A stretch of DNA of 64,000 nt from Phytophthora hibernalis (taxonomy: Eukaryota > Oomycota > Peronosporomycetes > Peronosporales > Peronosporaceae). Under the pieces are notes generated by a model. It ran no database searches. It was not told the origin of the DNA and saw nothing but the letters and a program-made list of their open reading frames with translations. Shown here in pieces: positions 1-9,993 of this stretch. Where the stretch lies: assembly GCA_012656075.1 (NCBI GenBank), contig JAAKBF010000229.1, forward strand, positions 186,001-250,000, read 5' to 3'. Numbering within the stretch: position 1 is the stretch's first letter; each line of letters starts with the position of its first letter. A program made the translations under genes and the position numbers.

Positions 1-845
1 CAACAATTTCGTGCAGGTTGTCGTGTTCTAGTCTGCGCGTCTAAAACGCCTTTTTGCTGCTTTTCCTGGGGTTGTGCTTGTGGATTCCACACATGGTACG
101 TATGCCAATCGCTACAAGCTGTTCAGCTTCGCCGTGTATGACGACTTCGGCCGGGTACGATCAGAACGGCAACCTGAAAACAACTTATGAATTATGTTTG
201 GTGTATTTATGGTTAACACGGCCAGTACGTGCAACACGTTCTCGTGCAGACTGAAGAGAAAGCGAACCTGGCATTAACAGTCGATGCTTTTAAGGAGAAC
301 AACACTCCACGTGAACCGACATTCGCGTTGTGATGGCCGACAAAAACACTGTACGAAAAAGATGTCTTACCTGAAGGCTGGCCAAATACTAGACAACTAC
401 TGAGTCGATGGCATGTCGAGACATGGTTGATGCGACAGTGCTTGCGTTTGGCGGGAGTGGGCAGACCGAAACAAAGTAGCTGAACGTGATCATGAAAGGA
501 CTTGTGCACGCGGAATCCCAGCTCCATTACGACGATTTCAAGGAGACAACGACAAAGAGAATCATCCCTACAAGCGTTTTATGCAACATTGGGACACTAC
601 GACTAAAGAATGGATGATGTTTAAGCGGGGAGGTGTGCCTCGCTTGAAGAATAACACAAACAATCGTCTATAGTAGAAGTGGGGCCGCGTGATGGAAACG
701 TTGATGGAAACTTTACTATTGACGAACTTTGGTATATGCTCATTACGCTACAAGACTATGCTGAAGAACGATATCTAGCAGAATTTTACCGCGTCGGTAG
801 CCGTCCTCCGATGGCAGAAGTCCCCGAGTTGACTAGATTTTGTGG
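1..845 (+). pseudogene. MULE (Mutator-like) transposase remnant, left end outside the window
   Basis: The DDE transposase core of a Mutator-like element can be read across several frames. The first catalytic Asp is at 83-85 in VDSTHGT, followed by YKLFSFAVYDDFG. The second Asp is at 339-341 in VMADKNT. A WHVETWL segment near 400-420 matches the W/C-H region that lies between the second Asp and the Glu. NNTNNRL near 650-670 is the conserved lead-in to the catalytic Glu. At the Glu position (671-673) the codon is TAG, followed by another TAG, then KWGR. Downstream, DELWYMLITLQDYAEERYL fits the alpha-helical C-terminal part. At least three frameshifts and several stops make it non-functional. 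Family assignment comes from the motif order; the exact left end is not visible. Confidence 0.75.
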
Positions 846-1283
846 TGTTGGCTTTTGAGCGCTCGGTCGCCGGTCGGCGAGGTTGCCCTTGCTGAAGGAA
901 ATTGATTAGAGTGCTCTGATTGGCGGATAATATCCCACTCGCGGCAGTGACCACAGCAGTTTAGTGACCGAGGCCTCGGTCGGGTATAATAAATCCCTTG
1001 CTAAGGGTACGAACCCTCGTTTGTACCCATGTCAGTTTCGTACCCTCGGTCTTATAGAGCAAGGTACGGGATCACATACTGGGATCTGCTCACACTGGAT
1101 ATTTGTATTTACGAATAGGACTAGCTATTGGATTGACTACAGAGGCTCTCAGAGCCATAGATCAACATAAATAAATTAGCAGTCTTCCCCACAAGTCACC
1201 AAGGGTCAAGTCGTCTCCTAGTAGAACCGGGTGTTCCAGATATATATTACTACCCGCCGAGGTTTTACCTCGGCAAACCCCTA
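846..1283. other. non-coding gap between MULE and gag remnants
   Basis: No coding signal was found. The stretch is rich in CGAGG/CCTCG-type words (for example near 966-990 and 1255-1275) and contains a short inverted repeat around 996-1010. Lying just downstream of a minus-strand gag remnant, it could be a decayed LTR, but no matching second LTR or TG...CA termini were found, so this is only a suggestion. Confidence 0.3.
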
Positions 1284-1706
1284 TTAGGCTTGACAGCGGG
1301 TAACCTCCTTCTGAGGGACTCCGTGGGTTCGTGCGAAAGCGCAATATTGCATACTATCCCTAGTGGTGCAGGTTTTGGGTTGAACTAAGGCTCGACCGAC
1401 GGTTGGAGCCAGGCTCAGGTACCCCGAAGACTGTCCAAGCTTCTGTTTCCACTTGGTCAAAGAGAGTGCGGCGTCTTCGATCGCCCAACCTTGGAGGTCG
1501 ACTTCGGTGGGGAGCGCTTGAGGCTCACAACCCATAGCCCGTAACAATTGCACTGTGTCCTCGGCCACCTGCTGGATACTCCATGATTCCACCGGAACGA
1601 CGAGTTCCGCCCTGAGCTCCATCCAGACGGCCTGTCGAAGGAGCTTTGGCGCGAAGGCCCGCATCCACTTGCTCTTCGACATCATCACATCCATGCATCT
1701 CCCCAA
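1284..1706 (-). pseudogene. gag-like ORF fragment, 140 codons
   Basis: An uninterrupted minus-strand reading frame with a helical, Leu/Trp-rich composition (KWMRAFAPKLLRQAVWMEL, then IQQVAEDTVQLLRAMGC). It lies directly downstream of the gypsy Gag remnant on the same strand, and I think it belongs to the same or a neighbouring retroelement. No zinc knuckle, protease or reverse transcriptase motif is present. The last 30 codons (from about 1375 down) look non-coding. Alternative: a host ORF fragment carried with the element. Confidence 0.35.
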
Positions 1707-3211
1707 AACCTTGCTGGCAGTCGGGTGTCCCCATTGACTGGAGGCCGACTACCGGTCGACCGAGAACTCGTGTCCACGGTTATCGTCAGCGATCGGAGAT
1801 TGCCGAGTCCATCTTCGTTGTCCCTGTGAGCTGGTTCAGGACCGGTCACATCGTTCAAATCCTCGGACATTGCTGTCGCTTCTTCTACGTAATCGTCTTC
1901 TTCATCTGTTTTGGCTTCAGAGTAGTCCATCCGTTCGTCGAAGCTGTCCGAGCGTTCGTTGATCGACTCCAAAGTGCTTGGGATCACCAACGCCGGACCG
2001 GACCGCACCGGAACCTCGTCCGCTCGTTCTGGGCGAAAGGAACCGCGTCAGGGTACTACCAAGACTCGCACATGGTGACGCCACGGTCGGCAGATCGCAC
2101 CGAGCGACCGGAGAAGGCTACCGAGAGCACGCAGACAACGCCGACTGCACGTCGAAGCACGGGACGAACGACGAGTCGGCATTTTGATACCTACGACGAC
2201 GCTCCTCGGACGATGACTCGTTCGATGTAGAAGACCAAGGTGGTGATGTGGCGGGAAATTGGTCACGTCAGATTCCGAACTCAGTTCGATGGAGAACGAG
2301 AAGTCTGCGCCGAAATTGCCACGCATCTCCCGTTGGGTAACATGAAGCCTTATCTCGGCCTCCGTGATAATAGTGAGAAGTCGATGCAGTGGCCCCGAGC
2401 CTTCATCTATGGGATGAAGGGAACGCACACGCCATCGAACGAGTGGTGCATGGCATTCGAACTGATCCTCCAAGACGGTGCTCTACACTCGTACCTCTTC
2501 TGATGCACACTCGTCATCTGAGTACCAGTCCGAGCCTCGGTCGCCATTGTTGGGGTAATACTCGAGATCGTATCCTTCGGTATCATCATAACCACCACTG
2601 GACATCTCCGTAGATCCTCGTCGCGAGTCGACCGAGCCGTTCACGGTCAAGGTGGCGACCATATCCGTCAGTGCATCCGCGAGCGTAACCCTCGGTCAAT
2701 ATTTCCGGACATCCCGGTCTTCCCGACGTCGGCTGTCGTCCCGATAACGATCTTCCCGACAGCGACCATCGTCACGGCCACGTCGGAAGGTGTTGCGCGA
2801 ATCCTCGGAGCGTCCGTCATCGTGACGCTGACCATCATCTTGATCTCGTGAGCATCGGACCGAGGTCTCACGCCCTTACTTCTGCTCGCGGCGGCTGAGA
2901 ATATCATTAATCATCTCTTCCAATTCATGAATATTCTTGACCCGCACATGGCACAGACGTTCTTCCAAGGCTCGGTCTTCACACGAGTCGAGGAAGTGAT
3001 CGACGTGATCCTTGACCTCACGGTCGCCATGTTCGATTTGCACTCAAGCATTCCTGGTGTAACCATTTATTCGATTCAGGTAATCGCAGACGTGTTCCTT
3101 GTCTAGCCGAGTAGTATCGTGCCTTCGCGGATTGATTAAAACGGCTGCAGTAGTATTGGCGAACGCCTCACTCAGCAACTTCCACGTCCCTCTCGTTTTC
3201 AGTGGAAGTTG
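1685..3211 (-). pseudogene. Ty3/gypsy Gag polyprotein remnant
   Basis: Reading the minus strand from 3211 downward gives a capsid-like sequence in one frame: RGTWKLLSEAF, then DKEHVCDYLNRINGYTRN, a stop, VQIEHGDREVKDHVDHFL, and LEERLCHVRVKNIHELEEMI. A long Arg/Asp-rich tract follows (SRDQDDGQRHDDGRSEDS, then REDRYRDDSRRREDRD). This order, a capsid core of the retrotransposon Gag type followed by a basic tract, is what I know from Phytophthora gypsy elements. Stops occur after YTRNA and after DVRKY, and frames change near 2880 and 2470. An acidic stretch (MDYSEAKTDEEDDYVEEAT) lies at about 1925-1870. No CCHC knuckle is visible. The homology stops abruptly where the satellite begins, so the array has replaced or split the N-terminal part. 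Confidence 0.65.
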
Positions 3212-3212
3212 T

Positions 3213-3888
3213 CATACGTACGTGGCCGAGTACGCAAGACCGGTACATCGACGAGTTTCATACTGACACAAATGGCCGTGGTGGCCAATAACGGTAAGTC
3301 ACCTCGACAGCCGTGTCGTAACTGGTGCGTATACAGGGCTAGCAAACCGCTCTCCTTCATGCTGCATCAAATGGTCCATCCATGTTTGCAGCACATCCAA
3401 GGTTGGGTACGCAAGACCGGTACATCGACGAGTTTCATACTGACACAAATGGCCGGATCCATGGTGGCCAATAACGGTAAGTCACCTCGACAGCCGTGTC
3501 GTGATTGGTGCGAATTCGGGGCTAGCAAACCGCTTTCCTTCATGCTGCATCAAATGGTCCATCCATGTTTGCTGCACATCCAAGGTTGAAGTACGTTTGA
3601 GAATATATGTTTCCCTACGAAGTCCAGATGTAAGCTAGCATCGATTACTTTGTATCGAATCATACCGGTTGCACACCACGCATACGATGCACGTCTCACG
3701 GAATATTCGTATCATGGAGGCGCATGGAGGCCAAGCTTTTTCGACGAATATGGGTTGTTGTGTCTCCGGGTGATACATACAGGTTAATTGATTTGTTTAC
3801 AAACCGCACCAGATATTTTCGACAACACAAATACAGGAAGCGTGTGGGGACATACACCTAGCACCGTAAGTAATTCGAACCAAAAGGT
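3213..3888 (+). repeat. left edge of the array, diverged partial unit with two subrepeats
   Basis: Array similarity begins at CATACGTACGTGGCC (3213), 15 bp before the first subrepeat at 3228. A second subrepeat starts at 3405, exactly 177 bp later. It carries a 6-bp insertion making GGATCC at 3455-3460, seen elsewhere only at 20660-20665. This edge and the next copy differ from the interior consensus at several sites, for example the hairpin region near 4240, where part of the CCTAC...GTAGG repeat is missing. Confidence 0.85.
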
Positions 3889-6800
3889 ATGGCTCGTCCG
3901 ACAGCGGACCCATGTGCGGTCAAGATAGCAGTCCGCGTTCTTCCCATTGCCTGTCAAGATAGAAGAGCATCAAGTACCAGTGTGAGACCTTGTGCGAATG
4001 ACAATGGAAACCAAACGCATGACGAGGTGCTAACACGTCATCCACCATGGGGTACCCATGTAGTAGGTGGAGAGAACGTGTAACTAACCGGCAGTAATTC
4101 AGCCACTGATGATATCTTTATCATCAAACGAACCTTCCCAATTGCAGCGGGTACACCAATGCATCTCCAGAAGCGTGGTTATCATACTGGAGACCTGACC
4201 TCCAGCTGGTAAATGCAGTACATTCGGCACCAAACGGTTTCCTAAGATCGTAGGAGGGCTGTATTGATGGCTTCGGTACACGACGAATCCGCTGGAACCT
4301 AGTTCTAGTTACGTTTCCGGAGATACTTTTATGTTTCCGTGTCGTACCATACGTACGTGGCCGGGTACGCAAGACCGGTACATCGACGAGTTTCATACTG
4401 ACACAAATGGCCGTGGTGGCCAATAACGGTAAGTCACCTCGACAGCCGTGTCGTGATTGGTGCGAATTCGGGGCGAGCAAACCGCTCTCCTTCATGCTGC
4501 ATCAAATGGTCCATCCATGTTTGCTGCACATCCAAGGTTGAAGTACGTTTGAGAATATATGTTTCCCTACGAAGTCCAGATGTAAGCTAGCATCGATTAC
4601 TTTGTATCGAATCATACCGGTTGCACACCACGCATACGATGCACGTCTCACGGAATATTCGTATCATGGAGGCGCATGTAGGCCAAGCTTTTTCGACGAA
4701 TATGGGTTGTTGTGTCTCCGGGTGATACATACAGGTTAATTGATTTGTTTACAAACCGCACCAGATATTTTCGACAACACAAATACAGGAAGCGTGTGGG
4801 GACATACACCCAGCACCGTAAGTAATTCGACCAAAAGGTATGGCTCGTCCGACAGCGGACCCATGTGCGGTCAAGATAGCAGTCCGCGTTCTTCTCATTG
4901 CCTGTCAAGATAGAAGAGCATCAAGTACCAGTGTGAGACCTTGTGCGAATGACAATGGAAACCAAACGCATGACGAGGTGCTAACACGTCATCCACCATG
5001 GGGTACCCATGTAGTAGGTGGAGAGAACGTGTAACTAACCGGCAGTAATTCAGCCACTGATGATATCTTTATCATCAAACGAACCTTCCCAATTGCAGCG
5101 GGTACACCAATGCATCTCCAGAAGCGTGGTTATCATACTGGAGACCTGACCTCCAGCTGGTAAATGCAGTACATTCGGCACCAAACGGTTTCCTACCTGA
5201 TCGTAGGAGGGCTGTATTGATGGCTTCGGTACACGACGAATTAGCTGGAACCTAGTTCTAGTTACGTTTCCGGAGATACTTTTATGTTTCCGTGTCGAAC
5301 CATACGTACGTGGCCGGGTACGCAAGACCGGTACATCGACGAGTTTCATACTGACACAAATGGCCGTGGTGGCCAATAACGGTAAGTCACCTCGACAGCC
5401 GTGTCGTAACTGGTGCGTATACAGGGCTAGCAAACCGCTCTCCTTCATGCTGCATCCAATGGTCCATCCATGTTTGCTGCACATCCAAGGTTGAAGTACG
5501 TTTGAGAATATATGTTTCCCTACGAAGTCCAGATGTAAGTTAGCATCGATTACTTTGTATCGAATCATACCGGTTGCACACCACACATACGATGCACGTC
5601 TCACGGAATATTCGTATCATGGAGGCGCATGTAGGCCAATCTTTTCGACGAATATGGGTTGTTGTGTCTCCGGGTGATACATACAGGTTAATTGATTTGT
5701 TTACAAACCGCACCAGATATTTTCGACAACACAAATACAGGAAGCGTGTGGGGACATACACCCAGCACCGTAAGTAATTCGAACCAAAAGGTATGGCTCG
5801 TCCGACAGCGGACCCATGTGCGGTCAAGATAGCAGTCCGCGTTCTTCCCATTGCCTGTCAAGATAGAAGAGCATCAAGTACCAGTGTGAGACCTTGTGCG
5901 AATGACAATGGAAACCAAACGCATGACGAGGTGCTAACACGTCATCCACCATGGGGTACCCATGTAGTAGGTGGAGAGAACGTGTACCTAACCGGCAGTA
6001 ATTCAGCCACTGATGATATCTTTATCATCAAACGAACCTTCCCAATTGCAGCGGGTACACCAATGCATCTCCAGAAGCGTGGTTATCATACTGGAGACCT
6101 GACCTCCAACTGGTAAATGCAGTACATTCGGCACCAAACGGTTTCCTACCTGATCGTAGGAGGGCTGTATTGATGGCTTCGGTACACGACGAATTAGCTG
6201 GAACCTAGTTCTAGTTACGTTTCCGGAGATACTTTTATGTTTCCGTGTCGAACCATACGTACGTGGCCGGGTACGCAAGACCGGTACATCGACGAGTTTC
6301 ATACTGACACAAATGGCCGTGGTGGCCAATAACGGTAAGTCACCTCGACAGCCGTGTCGTGATTGGTGCGAATTCGGGGCGAGCAAACCGCTCTCCTTCA
6401 TGGTGCATCAAATGGTCCATCCATGTTTGCTGCACATCCAAGGTTGAAGTACGTTTGAGAATATATGTTTCCCTACGAAGTCCAGATGTAAGCTAGCATC
6501 GATTACTTTGTATCGAATCATACCGGTTGCACACCACACATACGATGCACGTCTCACGGAATATTCGTATCATGGAGGCGCATGGAGGCCAAGCTTTTCG
6601 ACGAATATGGGTTGTTGTGTCTCCGGGTGATACATACAGGTTAATTGATTTGTTTACAAACCGCACCAGATATTTTCGACAACACAAATACAGGAAGCGT
6701 GTGGGGACATACACCCAGCACCGTAAGTAATTCGAACCAAAAGGTATGGCTCGTCCGACAGCGGACCCATGTGCGGTCAAGATAGCAGTCCGCGTTCTTC

Positions 6801-7404
6801 CCATTGCCTGTCAAGATAGAAGAGCATCAAGTACCAGTGTGAGACCTTGTGCGAATGACAATGGAAACCAAACGCATGACGAGGTGCTAACACGTCATCC
6901 ACCATGGGGTACCCATGTAGTAGGTGGAGAGAACGTGTACCTAACCGGCAGTAATTCAGCCACTGATGATATCTTTATCATCAAACGAACCTTCCCAATT
7001 GCAGCGGGTACACCAATGCATCTCCAGAAGCGTGGTTATCATACTGGAGACCTGACCTCCAACTGGTAAATGCAGTACATTCGGCACCAAACGGTTTCCT
7101 ACCTGATCGTAGGAGGGCTGTATTGATGGCTTCGGTACACGACGAATTAGCTGGAACCTAGTTCTAGTTACGTTTCCGGAGATACTTTTATGTTTCCGTG
7201 TCGTACCATACGTACGTGGCCGGGTACGCAAGACCGGTACATCGACGAGTTTCATACTGACACAAATGGCCGTGGTGGCCAATAACGGTAAGTCACCTCG
7301 ACAGCCGTGTCGTGATTGGTGCGAATTCGGGGCGAGCAAACCGCTCTCCTTCATGGTGCATCAAATGGTCCATCCATGTTTGCTGCACATCCAAGGTTGA
7401 AGTA

Positions 7405-7611
7405 CGAGAATATATGGTACATACGAAGAGTCATATCGATTACTTTGTATCAAATCATACCGGTTGCACACCACACATACGATGCACGTCTCACGGAATA
7501 TAAGTCACCTCGACAGCCGTGTCGTGATTGGTGCGAATTCGGGGCTAGCAAACCGCTCTCCTTCATGCTGCATCAAATGGTCCATCCATGTTTGCTGCAC
7601 ATCCAAGGTTG
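7405..7611 (+). repeat. aberrant junction inside the array
   Basis: After one complete subrepeat the sequence runs into a shortened, diverged version of the post-subrepeat arm (7405-7501, with ATATGGTACATACGAAGAG instead of the usual text). It then jumps at GGAATAT directly into the middle of a subrepeat (AAGTCACCTCG from 7502). This explains the unique 1165-bp spacing between anchors 6746 and 7911 (953 plus 212). It is most simply an illegitimate deletion or recombination product that has not been homogenised away. Confidence 0.8.
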
Positions 7612-9040
7612 AAGTACGTTTGAGAATATATGTTTCCCTACGAAGTCCAGATGTAAGCTAGCATCGATTACTTTGTATCGAATCATACCGGTTGCACACC
7701 ACACATACGATGCACGTCTCACGGAATATTCGTATCATGGAGGCGCATGTAGGCCAATCTTTTCGACGAATATGGGTTGTTGTGTCTCCGGGTGATACAT
7801 ACAGGTTAATTGATTTGTTTACAAACCGCACCAGATATTTTCGACAACACAAATACAGGAAGCGTGTGGGGACATACACCCAACACCGTAAGTAATTCGA
7901 ACCAAAAGGTATGGCTCGTCCGACAGCGGACCCATGTGCGGTCAAGATAGCAGTCCGCGTTCTTCCCATTGCCTGTCAAGATAGAAGAGCATCAAGTACC
8001 AGTGTGAGACCTTGTGCGAATGACAATGGAAACCAAACGCATGACGAGGTGCTAACACGTCATCCACCATGGGGTACCCATGTAGTAGGTGGAGAGAACG
8101 TGTAACTAACCGGCAGTAATTCAGCCACTGATGATATCTTTATCATCAAACGAACCTTCCCAATTGCAGCGGGTACACCAATGCATCTCCAGAAGCGTGG
8201 TTATCATACTGGAGACCTGACCTCCAGCTGGTAAATGCAGTACATTCGGCACCAAACGGTTTCCTACCTGATCGTAGGAGGGCTGTATTGATGGCTTCGG
8301 TACACGACGAATTAGCTGGAACCTAGTTCTAGTTACGTTTCCGGAGATACTTTTATGTTTCCGTGTCGTACCATACGTACGTGGCCGGGTACGCAAGACC
8401 GGTACATCGACGAGTTTCATACTGACACAAATGGCCGTGGTGGCCAATAACGGTAAGTCACCTCGACAGCCGTGTCGTAACTGGTGCGTATACGGGGCTA
8501 GCAAACCGCTTTCCTTCATGCTGCATCAAATGGTCCATCCATGTTTGCAGCACATACAAGGTTGGGTACGCAAGACCGGTACATCGACGAGTTTCATACT
8601 GACACAAATGGCCGTGGTGGCCAATAACGGTAAGTCACCTCGACAGCCGTGTCGTGATTGGTGCGAATTCGGGGCTAGCAAACCGCTCTCCTTCATGCTG
8701 CATCAAATGGTCCATCCATGTTTGCTGCACATCCAAGGTTGAAGTACGTTTGAGAATATATGTTTCCCTACGAAGTCCAGATGTAAGCTAGCATCGATTA
8801 CTTTGTATCGAATCATACCGGTTGCACACCACACATACGATGCACGTCTCACGGAATATTCGTATCATGGAGGCGCATGGAGGCCAAGCTTTTCGACGAA
8901 TATGGGTTGTTGTGTCTCCGGGTGATACATACAGGTTAATTGATTTGTTTACAAACCGCACCAGATATTTTCGACAACACAAATACAGGAAGCGTGTGGG
9001 GACATACACCCAGCACCGTAAGTAATTCGAACCAAAAGGT

Positions 9041-9993
9041 ATGGCTCGTCCGACAGCGGACCCATGTGCGGTCAAGATAGCAGTCCGCGTTCTTCCCATT
9101 GCCTGTCAAGATAGAAGAGCATCAAGTACCAGTGTGAGACCTTGTGCGAATGACAATGGAAACCAAACGCATGACGAGGTGCTAACACGTCATCCACCAT
9201 GGGGTACCCATGTAGTAGGTGGAGAGAACGTGTAACTAACCGGCAGTAATTCAGCCACTGATGATATCTTTATCATCAAACGAACCTTCCCAATTGCAGC
9301 GGGTACACCAATGCATCTCCAGAAGCGTGGTTATCATACTGGAGACCTGACCTCCAGCTGGTAAATGCAGTACATTCGGCACCAAACGGTTTCCTACCTG
9401 ATCGTAGGAGGGCTGTATTGATGGCTTCGGTACACGACGAATTAGCTGGAACCTAGTTCTAGTTACGTTTCCGGAGATACTTTTATGTTTCCGTGTCGTA
9501 CCATACGTACGTGGCCGGGTACGCAAGACCGGTACATCGACGAGTTTCATACTGACACAAATGGCCGTGGTGGCCAATAACGGTAAGTCACCTCGACAGC
9601 CGTGTCGTGATTGGTGCGAATTCGGGGCTAGCAAACCGCTCTCCTTCATGCTGCATCAAATGGTCCATCCATGTTTGCTGCACATCCAAGGTTGAAGTAC
9701 GTTTGAGAATATATGTTTCCCTACGAAGTCCAGATGTAAGCTAGCATCGATTACTTTGTATCGAATCATACCGGTTGCACACCACACATACGATGCACGT
9801 CTCACGGAATATTCGTATCATGGAGGCGCATGGAGGCCAAGCTTTTCGACGAATATGGGTTGTTGTGTCTCCGGGTGATACATACAGGTTAATTGATTTG
9901 TTTACAAACCGCACCAGATATTTTCGACAACACAAATACAGGAAGCGTGTGGGGACATACACCCAGCACCGTAAGTAATTCGAACCAAAAGGT
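9041..9993 (+). repeat. representative 953-bp satellite unit
   Basis: One canonical short unit. It contains four perfect inverted repeats: 8-bp arms around TCTT at 9259-9278, 6-bp arms around 7 nt at 9339-9357, 5-bp arms around CTGATC at 9393-9408, and 5-bp arms around GCCG at 9594-9607. GTAAGT, the consensus eukaryotic 5' splice site, occurs at about 9583 and 9971. The single subrepeat here is type B, carrying GAATTC. HindIII-like AAGCTT and NcoI-like CCATGG words recur once per unit. None of the predicted peptides resembles a protein family I know. Confidence 0.9.
9259..9278. repeat. perfect hairpin of the satellite unit (example copy)
   Basis: TGATGATA-TCTT-TATCATCA gives an 8-bp stem with a 4-nt loop. 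The same 20 nt appears in every unit inspected. It is the longest perfect inverted repeat in the unit. Confidence 0.85.

Noticed and set aside
3176..3211. 10-bp inverted repeat CAACTTCCAC...GTGGAAGTTG, plus CAATTTCCAC at 40091-40100, as termini of an element containing the array
   Set aside because: The left copies lie within gag coding sequence (PLKTRGTWKL reading), and the right match has one mismatch over 10 bp. Chance is likely.
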